Numbered from the stretch's first letter, positions 35,510 to 47,995 are shown. The stretch: 64,000 nucleotides of DNA from Arthrobacter sp. efr-133-R2A-120 (GCF_030209835.1 NZ_JARVRF010000022.1:23519-87518); one strand, 5' to 3'. The notes: a model not told the origin generated them from the letters alone. Numbers and translations are program-made.

Positions 35510-36513
35510 GCACGACAACACTTCAAAAGAACAGGATGTCTCCGCCCGGGCAGACGCCCCGGATGGGTCCAACCCTTCGCCGGTTCGGCGTCCTGGCGGC
35601 CTTGCTGGTCCTGGTCGCCCTCATCAGTTTCGCCCAACCGGGCTTCCTCGCCGGCGGTAACCTGATGAACATCGTCAGCCAATGGGCACCGGTCGCCATC
35701 ATGGGAATCGGCATGACGTACGTGGTCATCACGGGCGGTTTCGACCTCTCCGTCGGGGCCATCTACTCCCTTACTGCCGTCATCGCCGCGACCGTTGGCC
35801 GGACGGAGGCCCCGATCGTGGCGTTCGCCGCAGCGGCCGGAGCCGGTATCCTGGCAGGGCTCGTCAACGGCTGGATCGTCACCGGGCTCAAGGTCAACCC
35901 GTTCATCGCTACCCTCGGCAGCTCCCTGATCATCTCAGGCACCACCCTGGTCATCACGGGAAACCGGGCCGTCGTCGTGGGCTTCGCCCCCTTCCAGGAA
36001 CTCGGCAGCGGGCGGCTCGCCGGCATCCCGTACTCGGGAATGCTCCTGATGATCCTGCTTCTGCTGGCCGGCTGCATCCTGGCATTCACGCCCTACGGGC
36101 AATCCGTCTACGCGGTCGGAGGGAACCAGGAAGCCAGCCGACTCGCGGGTATCCGAACCCGCGGCGTCGTGGCCAGCACCTACACGCTCTCGGGGCTGTG
36201 CGCCGGCATCGCCGGTGTCGTCACGGCCTCGCAACTGGGATCGGCACAGCCCAACCTCAATCCGAACCTGGTCTTCGATGTCCTGACCGTTGTCATCGTC
36301 GGCGGCACGTCGTTGACTGGAGGAAAAGGCGCCATCTGGCGGACCGCCGTCGGCGTGGCAATCCTGGCCACTCTCCAGAACGGCTTCAACCTCCTGGACG
36401 TCGATTCGTACTACCAGAACATCATCAAGGGCATCATCATCATCGCCGCCCTGACTCGGCTCCCCGGAATCCTGCCCGCGCTCAGACTGCGCCGCCCCAA
36501 CTCCTCCAAATAA
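35506..36513 (+). CDS. ABC transporter permease (RbsC-type)
   Basis: A 335-residue membrane protein with eight or more hydrophobic segments. It shows the ribose-permease family marks GMTYVVITGGFDLSVGAIYSLTAV, LKVNPFIATLGSSLIISG, YAVGGNQEASRLAGIRTRGV and VIVGGTSLTGGKGAIWRTAVGV. The ATG overlaps the ATPase stop (ATGA). It forms the transmembrane channel, probably as a homodimer, with the ATPase at 33956 and the frameshifted binding protein. Confidence 0.92.
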   Translation: MSTTTLQKNRMSPPGQTPRMGPTLRRFGVLAALLVLVALISFAQPGFLAGGNLMNIVSQWAPVAIMGIGMTYVVITGGFDLSVGAIYSLTAVIAATVGRTEAPIVAFAAAAGAGILAGLVNGWIVTGLKVNPFIATLGSSLIISGTTLVITGNRAVVVGFAPFQELGSGRLAGIPYSGMLLMILLLLAGCILAFTPYGQSVYAVGGNQEASRLAGIRTRGVVASTYTLSGLCAGIAGVVTASQLGSAQPNLNPNLVFDVLTVVIVGGTSLTGGKGAIWRTAVGVAILATLQNGFNLLDVDSYYQNIIKGIIIIAALTRLPGILPALRLRRPNSSK

Positions 36514-36539
36514 GAACCAGAAACCACCAAGGAATCACC

Positions 36540-38036
36540 ATGACCATCACGACCATCGAAGAACTGACCATTGCCGAGGTCCACGATGCACTCCTCGCAG
36601 GAACGTACACCGTGCGGGACCTCGTCGAGGCGTACCTGGAACGCATCCGCACCCTCGACGCCGAGGGGCCGGCACTGAACTCCATCGTCACCGTCTCCAG
36701 CACCGCCCTCGACGAAGCCGACGCGCAGGACGCCTACCTCGCCGCGAACGGCAAGCTCTCCGGACCACTCCACGGGGTTCCCGTCGTGGTCAAAGACCAG
36801 ATCGAAACCGCCGGAATACCCACAAGCTTCGGCAGCGCCGCAACCGGCGCCTACACAGCCGCCCAGGACGCGACCGCGATCGCCCAGCTGCGTGCAGCTG
36901 GCGCGATCATCCTCGCCAAGACCACCATGCCGGACTTCGCCACATCCTGGTTCTCCACTTCCTCCAGGAGCGGGATCACCCGGAACCCCTACGACCTGGC
37001 CCGCGACCCGGGCGGATCCAGCAGCGGCTCCGCAGCCGCCGTCGCCGCCAACCTCGCCCTCGTGGGCATCGGCGAAGACACCGGCGGGTCCATCCGGTTG
37101 CCTTCTTCCTTCTGCAACGTCGTCGGACTCCGCGTCACGCCGGGCCTGATCAGCCGGACCGGGATGTCTTCCCTGGTCGTGCCGCAGGACACGGCCGGGC
37201 CCATCACCCGAACCGTCACGGATGCCGCCGTCGTCCTGGATGCGCTCGTCGGCTTCGACCCGAAAGACCCTTACACCGCGGCGTACGCCATTGCCCGCCA
37301 CTCCGGTACCTACGCCGAAGCCGTGACCAAGAACGCGCTCACCGGCAAACGCATCGGTGTGCTGCGCCAGGCCTTCGGCCCCGATTCGGACGCAGAATCG
37401 GCGGAAGTCAACGACGTCATCCGCCAGGCCCTGGCTGCCGTGGAAGCGGCAGGAGCCCAGCTCGTCGATGTGGAAGTACCGAACCTGAACGACTACGTCG
37501 CCGACACCTCGGTGTACTTCTCACGGTCCCGGCAGGACATGAACGCCTTCATCGCCAAACGGCCCCAACTCGGCATCGACTCGATCGAACAGCTTCACGC
37601 GGAGGGCAAGTTCCACGAGAAGCTGGATCTGTTCGTCGGGATTGCGACCGGTCCGGCGACGGCAAAAGACGACCCCACGTACCCGGACCGGGTGGCCCTC
37701 CAAGGCGACTTCCAGCGACTGGTGGCGGGAATCATGGCCGAACAAAAGCTTGACGCCATCTGCTTCCCGGACGTCAAACTCGCAGCCCCGAGCCACGAAG
37801 ACATCTTCGCCGACCGCTGGACATGCCTGACCTACCCGACCAACACCGTCATCGCATCCCAGCTATTGTTCCCCGCCATTACCGTTCCCGCCGGATTCAC
37901 CAGCGGCGGGCTGCCCGTCGGACTGGAAATCATGGCGCTGCCCTACTCCGAACCGCAACTGCTCGGACTGGCACACGGGGTCGAGAAGGCTACCGCGGCA
38001 CGCAAGGCACCCAACCTGTCCCGGGTGACAGCGTGA
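36540..38036 (+). CDS. Amidase-signature family amidase
   Basis: A 498-residue amidase-signature enzyme with the full Ser-cisSer-Lys triad: Lys85 in VVVKDQIETAG, the Ser pair in the GGSSSGSAAAVAA block, and GEDTGGSIRLPSS carrying the nucleophile. It hydrolyses a linear amide to acid and ammonia. ATG 36540 follows AAGGAATC; the frame is open much further upstream but inside the permease gene. The stop overlaps the GTG of the pxpA-like gene, so the two proteins are made together. The family is broad and the substrate cannot be named. Confidence 0.9.
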   Translation: MTITTIEELTIAEVHDALLAGTYTVRDLVEAYLERIRTLDAEGPALNSIVTVSSTALDEADAQDAYLAANGKLSGPLHGVPVVVKDQIETAGIPTSFGSAATGAYTAAQDATAIAQLRAAGAIILAKTTMPDFATSWFSTSSRSGITRNPYDLARDPGGSSSGSAAAVAANLALVGIGEDTGGSIRLPSSFCNVVGLRVTPGLISRTGMSSLVVPQDTAGPITRTVTDAAVVLDALVGFDPKDPYTAAYAIARHSGTYAEAVTKNALTGKRIGVLRQAFGPDSDAESAEVNDVIRQALAAVEAAGAQLVDVEVPNLNDYVADTSVYFSRSRQDMNAFIAKRPQLGIDSIEQLHAEGKFHEKLDLFVGIATGPATAKDDPTYPDRVALQGDFQRLVAGIMAEQKLDAICFPDVKLAAPSHEDIFADRWTCLTYPTNTVIASQLLFPAITVPAGFTSGGLPVGLEIMALPYSEPQLLGLAHGVEKATAARKAPNLSRVTA

Positions 38037-38770
38037 AAGGCAAGACCTTGATTCCCCAGCTGACACTCAACTCGGACATGGGCGAGTCCTACGGGATCCA
38101 CTCCTTCGGAAACGACGAAGCCCTCCTGCCCCTGGTCGACTCCATCAACGTCGCCTGCGGCATGCATGCAGGAGACCCTGGCACCATGAACCGCATCGTC
38201 ACCCAGGCCGCCTCCGCCGGTGTCCGCATCGGCGCCCACCCCGGCCTGCCGGACCCCGTAGGCTTCGGACGACGCGAAATGGCTTTGCGGAAAGACGAGG
38301 TCCGGGACTTGGTCCGTTACCAGGTCGGTGCCCTATGGGGATTCCTCGACTCCACTGGCGTACCCCTGAACCACATCAAGCCCCACGGAGCCTTGTTCGC
38401 CATGCTCTCCAGAAGCGAGGAACTGATGGACGCCCTCTGCGATGTCGCTGAGCAATTCAACGTGCCGGTCTACGGACTCCCGGGAACCTGCCACGAAACA
38501 ACCGCGGCACGCCGGGGAATCCCGTTCATCGGCGAACTGTATGTGGACCTTGACTACAACGCCGACGGCACGGTGATTGTCAACCGCTCAAGCCACGAAT
38601 CCGGGATCGCACAAGCCGTTCAACGCACCCACCGATACCTGGAGGAGGGAACGATAGCTTCGGTGACGGGTGAAACCGTCATCGTCAGGGCGGACACCAT
38701 CTGTATCCACTCCGACCAGGCAAATTCCGTTGAACTGGCCACCGCAGTCCGGGACGTCCTCAACACCTGA
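38033..38770 (+). CDS. pxpA: LamB/YcsF family protein (5-oxoprolinase subunit A-like)
   Basis: A 245-residue protein with the typical order NSDMGESYG, NVACGMHAGDP, GAHPGLPDPVGFGRR, IKPHGALF and ICIHSDQANSVELA. In characterised systems PxpA works with PxpB and PxpC to open 5-oxoproline using ATP. Neither partner is in this neighbourhood; instead the gene overlaps an amidase gene (GTGA). It may work with PxpBC elsewhere or have a different lactam/amide role. It ends the operon at a strong hairpin. Confidence 0.88.
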   Translation: MKGKTLIPQLTLNSDMGESYGIHSFGNDEALLPLVDSINVACGMHAGDPGTMNRIVTQAASAGVRIGAHPGLPDPVGFGRREMALRKDEVRDLVRYQVGALWGFLDSTGVPLNHIKPHGALFAMLSRSEELMDALCDVAEQFNVPVYGLPGTCHETTAARRGIPFIGELYVDLDYNADGTVIVNRSSHESGIAQAVQRTHRYLEEGTIASVTGETVIVRADTICIHSDQANSVELATAVRDVLNT

Positions 38771-38792
38771 TCCGCGCCCACCAAGCCCGCCA

Positions 38793-38827
38793 AAGCCGGG
38801 TGCCTGCCAAACCCAGGCACCCGGCTT
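38793..38827. terminator. Strong terminator after pxpA
   Basis: AAGCCGGGTGCCTG (38793-38806) and CAGGCACCCGGCTT (38814-38827) form a perfect 14-bp stem with a 7-base loop, between convergent genes. Confidence 0.88.
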
Positions 38828-38868
38828 CGCCATATCAAGAACGGTTGGTGTTTTAGAAGATATTGCCT

Positions 38869-39828
38869 CTAATTGATCGGTGCAGGGGGCTGTTCACCGC
38901 TGAGCACGGCGAGTGCGTTGTCGGCGGCCAGCATCGCCATCGCGGTGCGCGTCTCCACTGTGGCGGAGCCCAGATGCGGCACGAGCACCGCGTTCTCCAG
39001 CTCCAGCAATTCGGGATGGACCTGGGGCTCACGCTCGAAGACGTCCAGCCCGGCACCGGCGATGACGCCCTCGCGAAGTGCAGACGCGAGGGCTGCTTCG
39101 TCGACGATCGGTCCGCGCGCGGTGTTGACCAAGAACGCCGAGCTCTTCATTGCAGCGAGTTGCTCGGCGCCGATCAGATGATGCGTGGTAGGCCCGTACG
39201 GGCAGTGCAGCGAGACGACGTCGGACACAGCCAGCAACTCGTCGAGGTCGACCCGCCGTGCGCCCAGCTCGGCGGCGATCACCGGATCGAGCTCACTGCG
39301 CGACTGATAGACGATTTCCATGCCGAAGGCCTTGGCCCGGCGCGCGGTCGCCTGCCCGATGCCGCCCATGCCGACGACCCCGAGGATCTTCCCTTGCAGG
39401 CTGGACCCGAGCAGGAAGAACATCCCCCACTTCCAGGCCTGGCCGGAGCGGATGAGCCTCTCCCCCTCGCCGAGACGGCGGGTCGCCATGAGGATGAGGC
39501 CCATGGCGATGTCGGCTGTGGCGTCCGTGAGCACCCCTGGCGTGTTGGTGGCTACGATGCCCCGTTCCGTGCAGGCCGGGACGTCGATGTTGTCATAGCC
39601 CACCGCGACGTTCGCGACGACCTTGAGCTGCGGGCCGGCGGCGTCCAGCAGCTCGGCGTCGATGCGTTCGGTGAGCAGGCTCACCACGGCATCTGCCCCG
39701 GCTACGCGGCGCAGGAGCTCCTCGCGGCCGATCGACTCCGAACCAGTCCACGCATCGACCTCGTGCTCGGCGCGAAGCTTTTCGATCGCGGTTTCGGGAA
39801 TACGTCCCGTGACGACGACCCGGCTCAT
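38869..39828 (-). CDS. D-2-hydroxyacid dehydrogenase (glyoxylate/hydroxypyruvate reductase-like)
   Basis: A 319-residue NAD(P)-dependent enzyme. It has VVANVAVGYDNIDVPACTERGIVATNTPGVLTDATADIAMGLIL, the nucleotide fold GVVGMGGIGQATARRAKAFGMEIVYQSR, LNTARGP-type VNTARGPIVDEAAL (catalytic Arg), a Glu in FEREPQVHPEL and the acid His in VPHLGSAT. It reduces a 2-oxo acid such as glyoxylate or hydroxypyruvate. ATG 39828 overlaps the aminotransferase stop (ATGA), so the two act together: transamination to a 2-oxo acid, then reduction. The gene pair has a TGATATATCA-like site upstream (41089). Confidence 0.9.
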   Translation of the reverse strand: MSRVVVTGRIPETAIEKLRAEHEVDAWTGSESIGREELLRRVAGADAVVSLLTERIDAELLDAAGPQLKVVANVAVGYDNIDVPACTERGIVATNTPGVLTDATADIAMGLILMATRRLGEGERLIRSGQAWKWGMFFLLGSSLQGKILGVVGMGGIGQATARRAKAFGMEIVYQSRSELDPVIAAELGARRVDLDELLAVSDVVSLHCPYGPTTHHLIGAEQLAAMKSSAFLVNTARGPIVDEAALASALREGVIAGAGLDVFEREPQVHPELLELENAVLVPHLGSATVETRTAMAMLAADNALAVLSGEQPPAPIN

Positions 39829-41024
39829 GCCGTCTCGATCCACTCGCGCAGGCGGCCCAGGCCCTCGCTGATATCCGGCACCTCGATGCCCGAGTACGCG
39901 AGTCGGATGTATTGCCGCTGCTCACCGGGCAGGCGGCGGCCGAAGTGCTCACGCGTGCAGAAGGAAACGCCGGTCTTGTACAGGGCATCGGCGGCGAAGT
40001 CTCCGACTGCCGTGTATCCCATGCGCTCCATCGCCTCGGTGACATCAGGGAACAGGTAGAACGTCGATTGCGGCACGGCGACGCGCATGCCCGGGATGGA
40101 ATTCACGAGCTCGCAGGCGGTGTCACGACGCTTCTGCAGGACGTCAAGCATCTGCTGCACGGATTCCTGGGGGCCGCGGAGTGCTTCGACGCCGGCCCAC
40201 TGCACGTAGTGCGTCGTGCAGGACTCATCGTTGGTGTTGAGCGTGCTGAGCACCTTGGCGATCTCGAGCGGTGCGACGGCGCAACCGAGACGCGAGCCGG
40301 TCATCGCGAACTTCTTACTGAACGTGTAAAGGATGACGGTGCGCTCGGCCATGCCCGGAAGAGATGCGACTGAGCTGGAAACGCCCTCATAGCGGGTCTC
40401 GAAGTACGCCTCGTCGGAGAGCACCCACAGGTCGTTTTCTATCGCGAGCTGTGCGATGGCCTCCCGCTCGGCCGCCGTCGACTCGGCCGAGATGGGGTTT
40501 TGCAGGTCGTTGTAGATGATGGCGACGGTATTCGGGGTGATCGATGAGCGCACCTGGTCGAGGTCGATCGAGAAGCCCTCGCTCGTGGGCAGGTAGCGGT
40601 ACGGCACAGCCGTGCCGCCAAGGTACTCGATCTGCGATTCGTAGATCGGGAAGCCGGGGTTCGGGTAGAGCACTTCCTGGCCGGGGTTCATGACCGCCTG
40701 TAGGAACTTCGTGATGACGGGTTTACCTCCCGTCATCACGACGACGTTGTCCGGGGAAAGGTCGATGCCACGGCGCGGGCCGATGTCATCGGCCAGTGCT
40801 TCACGCAGTTGGGGAATGCCCGGGCCGGGGCAGTAGCCCGTGTAGCCGTCCGCGATTGCCCGGTTCATTGCTTCCACGATGTTCCCGGCAGTGGGGATGT
40901 TGATGTCACCAAGATGGAAGGGGTACACACGGTTCCCCTTCGCCTTCCAGGCGGCCGCGGCCTGGGCGACGCTGAAGGCGGTTTCGGTGCCCAGTCGTTC
41001 GAGCCGGTGCGCGAGTTGCTGCAT
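39825..41024 (-). CDS. Class I/II PLP-dependent aminotransferase
   Basis: 399 residues with fold-type I features: GDINIPTAGNI and GYTGYCPGPGIPQLREALA in the N-terminal part, MTGGKPVITKFLQAV, YPNPGFPIYESQIEYLGG, YNDLQNPIS, LSDEAYFET (PLP Asp), and FSKKFAMTGSRLGC with the Schiff-base Lys. The C-terminal domain ends with YIRLAYSG (substrate carboxylate Arg). Aspartate-aminotransferase-like; the donor is unknown. ATG is preceded by GAGGAG. It heads a two-gene operon with a D-2-hydroxyacid dehydrogenase. Confidence 0.9.
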   Translation of the reverse strand: MQQLAHRLERLGTETAFSVAQAAAAWKAKGNRVYPFHLGDINIPTAGNIVEAMNRAIADGYTGYCPGPGIPQLREALADDIGPRRGIDLSPDNVVVMTGGKPVITKFLQAVMNPGQEVLYPNPGFPIYESQIEYLGGTAVPYRYLPTSEGFSIDLDQVRSSITPNTVAIIYNDLQNPISAESTAAEREAIAQLAIENDLWVLSDEAYFETRYEGVSSSVASLPGMAERTVILYTFSKKFAMTGSRLGCAVAPLEIAKVLSTLNTNDESCTTHYVQWAGVEALRGPQESVQQMLDVLQKRRDTACELVNSIPGMRVAVPQSTFYLFPDVTEAMERMGYTAVGDFAADALYKTGVSFCTREHFGRRLPGEQRQYIRLAYSGIEVPDISEGLGRLREWIETA

Positions 41025-41088
41025 ACTGTTCCACTCCTCGTTGAGTTGACTATCAATTCTCCGGCGAATTTCAGATCAAGTTTAGGAC

Positions 41089-41098
41089 TAATATATCA
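41089..41098. promoter_or_regulatory. TGATATATCA-like site before the aminotransferase operon
   Basis: TAATATATCA differs by one base from the palindrome found before purU (44482) and fdhF (50457). It lies 65 bases upstream of the aminotransferase start. Suggests control by one of the two FCD-type GntR proteins. Confidence 0.5.
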
Positions 41099-41278
41099 AA
41101 CCATGAATTAAGATATACGAACAGTCTCAAGGGGAACAAAGCTTCTTATTTACGAGACAAGTCGTCCTCTGGCGCGAGGTCCGGGACGGGCGTAGCGTCG
41201 GTTACATCCACGCGGGAGCGGCGAAAGTCAGCCCGCGCCCCGCGCGGCCCATAATGCATTCGTATGAAGGAGCCGGCA

Positions 41279-43435
41279 GTGGCTGGATGGAATGCTGACA
41301 CGGCGGCTGGACCCCTTGGGTCAGGCACAGTGACTTTGGTTGAAGGATCGTCCTTCTGCATTTCATCGGCCAATGGAGACATCCATCCCGAACTCCCGCA
41401 CGGGGTCTTTCACCTGGATACCCGCATCCTTTCCCGCTGGAATCTCACTATCAACGGCAAGCCCCTCGAACCCCTGGCTGCTGAAACAAAGGAACCGTAT
41501 CGGGCCCTATTCGCTGGCCGCCTGCAGCTCTCGGATGGGTATGCGGACAGTCCATTGATCGTGGAACGGCTGCGTGAGGTGGGGGCAGGGATCCGGGAGC
41601 GGATCACCATCCGCAATTACTCGGCTGAGCCGGCTGAGTGCCAGATTGTGCTGGCCATTGAGGCGGATTTCGCCGACTTGTTCGAAGTGAAAGAGGCACG
41701 GATCCAGCGGCGCTGGGCGGAGACACGCGATCAGGACGGCGACTCGCTGGAAATCCAGGCCAGGTGGCAGGACGTCAGGAAGGGCGTAGTCGTCAAGGCG
41801 GATGGGGCCAATGCCACGGCCGACGGGCTGACATTTGAGATAGTGGTCCCGCCCTATGGGCAGTGGAGTACTCGATTGAATGTTGTGCCCACGGACAACG
41901 GCGCTCGCCCCGACGCACCGTTTGTTCATCCGGCGCCTGGCGAAATGTCTCCGAGTGACCGGCGTCGTCAAGAGTGGGTGGCGAAGATTCCGGCGCTGCA
42001 GATGGGCAACCGTTCCATCCAGCGGACGCTGCGGCGGAGCTACGACGACTTGGGAGCGCTGAGAATCGAGGACCCTGGGCATCCTGAACGGGTGGTTGTC
42101 GCCGCTGGAGCGCCCTGGTTCATGACCCTGTTCGGTCGTGATTCGCTCTGGGCTTCGGAAATGTCGCTTCCTGTGGATCCTTCCTTGGCACTGGGAACTC
42201 TGAAGACGCTGGCTGACCGCCAGGGCACCGTTGTGGACGTGATGAGCGAAGAGGAGCCCGGCAAGATCCTGCATGAGGTGAGGCTTGATGTCTCCAGCGG
42301 GCTGGCGCTGGGCGGCAAATCCGCCTACTACGGAAGCGTCGACGCAACTCCGCTGTTCGTGGTCGTGCTGGGGTCCGTCAGTCGCTGGGGTTTTGACAAA
42401 GAGACCATCGCCACCCTGTTGCCCAACGCTGACCGTGCCTTGGAGTGGATCCGCGAATACGGGGACCGGGACGGGGACGGCTTTGTCGAGTATGAGCGCC
42501 TCAACGATCATGGGTTGGTCAATCAGGGATGGAAGGATTCCTGGGACGGCATCAACTTCGCCGACGGAACCCTCGCGGAGCCACCGATCGCACTGTGCGA
42601 GGTCCAGGCCTACGTCCACGGCGCATACGTCGCGCGCTCCTGGATGGCATACGACGCCGGCGACCTCGCCTTGGCAGCCGAACTTCGAGACCGGGCCGCG
42701 ACGCTGAAGCGGCGGTTCAACGAACAGTTCTGGCTCCCGGACAAGGGGTACTACGCCATCGCGTTGGACCGCGATAAGCGGCCGGTGGATGCCTGCGCTT
42801 CCAATATGGGCCACTGCCTCTGGTTCGGCCTTGTGGATGAGGACAAGGCGCCACAAATGGTCGAGCGTCTGATGTCCCCGGAGATGTTCAGCGGATGGGG
42901 CGTACGGACCCTCGCCAGCGACATGCGGGCGTATAACCCTGCCAGCTATCACAACGGGTCGGTCTGGCCCCACGACAACGCGCTCATTGTGGCAGGGCTG
43001 CTTCGGTATGGGTTTGTGGAAGAGGCACAGCGGATAGCGACTGCCCTGCTGGAAGCGGCCGAATACTCGGGCGGTCGATTGCCGGAGCTGTTCTGCGGCT
43101 TCAGCCGCGACCAGTTTGCCGAACCCGTGCCCTACCCCACGGCCTGTTCGCCACAGGCTTGGGCCGCCACCACACCGATCCTGCTGGTGACCAGCCTGAT
43201 GCGCTACGACGCACACATTTCCCAAGGGGGGCTATGGCTGGACCCTGTACTGCCGGATTCCTACGGCAAACTGCACATCACGAACGCGCCTATGGGCTCC
43301 GGCCGGATCACCATCGACATATCCGGTTCAGCAGCCTCCGTTCAGGGCATACCGGAGGGCTTGGTGCTCCACCGCGGGCAACGGCCGTGGATAACCGATC
43401 TCGTGGAGCAAGCCAAACTGCATCCGGAAAAATAG
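41279..43435 (+). CDS. Glycogen-debranching-type amylo-alpha-1,6-glucosidase
   Basis: An about 718-residue cytoplasmic protein. The N-terminal domain (about 10-230; LVEGSSFCISSANGDIHPELPHGVFHLDTRILSRW) is the glycogen-debranching N-terminal sandwich. The C-terminal (alpha/alpha)6 barrel holds GAPWFMTLFGRDSLWASEM, DSWDGINFADG with acidic residues and NGSVWPHDNALIVAGL, as in GH15/GH63-like debranching enzymes. Function is hydrolysis of alpha-glucosidic branch bonds in glycogen-like or compatible-solute glucosides. The GTG at 41279 is chosen because AAGGAG (41267-41272) is 6 bases upstream; an in-frame ATG at 41264 includes that site. A stand-alone gene, unrelated to the catabolic operons around it. 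Confidence 0.82.
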   Translation: MAGWNADTAAGPLGSGTVTLVEGSSFCISSANGDIHPELPHGVFHLDTRILSRWNLTINGKPLEPLAAETKEPYRALFAGRLQLSDGYADSPLIVERLREVGAGIRERITIRNYSAEPAECQIVLAIEADFADLFEVKEARIQRRWAETRDQDGDSLEIQARWQDVRKGVVVKADGANATADGLTFEIVVPPYGQWSTRLNVVPTDNGARPDAPFVHPAPGEMSPSDRRRQEWVAKIPALQMGNRSIQRTLRRSYDDLGALRIEDPGHPERVVVAAGAPWFMTLFGRDSLWASEMSLPVDPSLALGTLKTLADRQGTVVDVMSEEEPGKILHEVRLDVSSGLALGGKSAYYGSVDATPLFVVVLGSVSRWGFDKETIATLLPNADRALEWIREYGDRDGDGFVEYERLNDHGLVNQGWKDSWDGINFADGTLAEPPIALCEVQAYVHGAYVARSWMAYDAGDLALAAELRDRAATLKRRFNEQFWLPDKGYYAIALDRDKRPVDACASNMGHCLWFGLVDEDKAPQMVERLMSPEMFSGWGVRTLASDMRAYNPASYHNGSVWPHDNALIVAGLLRYGFVEEAQRIATALLEAAEYSGGRLPELFCGFSRDQFAEPVPYPTACSPQAWAATTPILLVTSLMRYDAHISQGGLWLDPVLPDSYGKLHITNAPMGSGRITIDISGSAASVQGIPEGLVLHRGQRPWITDLVEQAKLHPEK

Positions 43436-43490
43436 GGAATGGAGGACCAACCGGTCACCGCGAAAGGCGAGCGACCGGCGTCGTACATAG

Positions 43491-43588
43491 CGGCAGCGCG
43501 AGGCGCCGGGCAGTGTGATCCGGCAGAGCAAGGCGCCGGGCAGTGTGATCCGGCAGCGCAAGGCGCCGGACGGTGTGATCCGGCAGCG
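43491..43588. repeat. Three 30-bp tandem repeats plus a partial fourth
   Basis: Units at 43491-43520, 43521-43550 and 43551-43580 each start CGGCAG and end GTGTGATC; the first two differ at two or three bases and a partial CGGCAGCG follows at 43581. The period of 30 keeps reading frames open on both strands but neither shows a ribosome-binding site or family resemblance. It lies in the 290-base gap between the debranching enzyme and the first GntR gene. Confidence 0.85.
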
Positions 43589-43726
43589 TGCGTAAAAGGG
43601 CCCCCGCCCCTCACCGCCGCAAAGCCGCGGCAGCAGAACGCGGGGAATAGCACGCCGAGGATCAGCGCCGTCCGGCGCCAACCACAGCGCCGCACCCCGG
43701 AGGCGGGAGGAGGGTGCTGGTCTTCT

Positions 43727-44407
43727 CTAGGCAGCAAACAGCGCTGAACGGACGGCCTTTTCGAAGCCGTCGACGTGAATTCGCGCCAGTTCTGCAGCCC
43801 TGGCCTCGTCGCCGTCGATCACCGCATCGAGAAGATCAAGGTGTTCATGCACGTGGCGGGAAAGATCAGGCAGGCGATCGAGGACCATGCACCAGATCCG
43901 TGTCGCCAGGTTGTCGTAGCGGATCAGCACATCCTCCAGGTGCGGATTTGCCGCTGCCGCATAGATCCCCTGGTGCACGCGGGCATCAAGTCGGAGCGTC
44001 TCCACCACGGAGGCGCCGTTGATCTCGAATGACTCGACTGCACGCATCACGGAGCGCAAGTTCTCCCTGGCTGCCGGTGTCGCAACCCGAGCCGCCCGCG
44101 CGGCCGCCAGTGGTTCGAGCTGGGCGCGGATCTCCGAAATAAACGCCAGATCGGTCACCTCTACGCGCATGGCGAAAGTTCCCCTTCGCGGATAGCTGAT
44201 GACCAGACGGTCCAACTCGAGGCGCTTCAACGCTTCCCTCACAGGAGTGCGCCCCATGCCAAGGTCCCTCGCCAGCGCATCGTCGTTCAACAAGTCGCCC
44301 GGCCTGATGTCCAGCGTCAGGAGCCTGTCGCGTATCCGCTCGTAGGCCACTTCAGCCAGGGACCTCGGACTGGCGGCATCCACCACTTCCAGCGCTTCAA
44401 ATACCAC
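43727..44407 (-). CDS. GntR-family regulator, FCD type (paralogue 1)
   Basis: A 226-residue regulator: winged helix at about 15-80 (LLNDDALARDLGMGRTPVREALKRLELDRLVISYPRRGTFA) and FCD domain beyond 95 (SEIRAQLEPLAAARAAR; DARVHQGIYAAAANPHLEDVLIRYDNLATRIW). It resembles the GntR at 49696 along its whole length, with recognition-helix regions almost the same. GTG start after AAAGG. It is divergent from purU/dmg, with the TGATATATCA palindrome at 44482 between, and probably represses that operon and itself. Its ligand might be dimethylglycine, sarcosine, glycine or a one-carbon product. Confidence 0.9.
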   Translation of the reverse strand: MVFEALEVVDAASPRSLAEVAYERIRDRLLTLDIRPGDLLNDDALARDLGMGRTPVREALKRLELDRLVISYPRRGTFAMRVEVTDLAFISEIRAQLEPLAAARAARVATPAARENLRSVMRAVESFEINGASVVETLRLDARVHQGIYAAAANPHLEDVLIRYDNLATRIWCMVLDRLPDLSRHVHEHLDLLDAVIDGDEARAAELARIHVDGFEKAVRSALFAA

Positions 44408-44441
44408 GGTACCGACCTTTCGCGTCCAGCCAAACGGACTA

Positions 44442-44491
44442 TTGACCTCACTCGAACTCCAGTATACGCTAGTTCCCAGTATGATATATCA
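44442..44491 (+). promoter_or_regulatory. purU promoter region with GntR operator
   Basis: TTGACC at 44442-44447 may be the -35; a -10 around 44463-44470 (TATACG or TACGCT) is weak. The perfect 10-bp palindrome TGATATATCA at 44482-44491 follows it, 36 bases before purU, with a further AATATATCTTTAGG similar half-site at about 44507 running into the purU leader. Confidence 0.6.
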
Positions 44492-44526
44492 GTAGCTGAC
44501 TTGAAAATATATCTTTAGGAGGAGAC

Positions 44527-47995
<3,469 letters not shown>

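Noticed and set aside
35682..36539. N-terminal extension of the amidase frame
   Set aside because: It lies inside the ABC permease gene in another frame and has no amidase resemblance; ATG 36540 has a proper ribosome-binding site.
41507..43225. Minus-strand open frame of about 570 codons
   Set aside because: Shadow of the debranching-type enzyme, which has all its motifs on the plus strand.
43342..43737. Minus-strand frame with Cys/His/Pro repeats across the tandem repeat
   Set aside because: The apparent peptide repeats follow from the 30-bp DNA repeat, and the frame overlaps the end of the debranching gene; no start signal.
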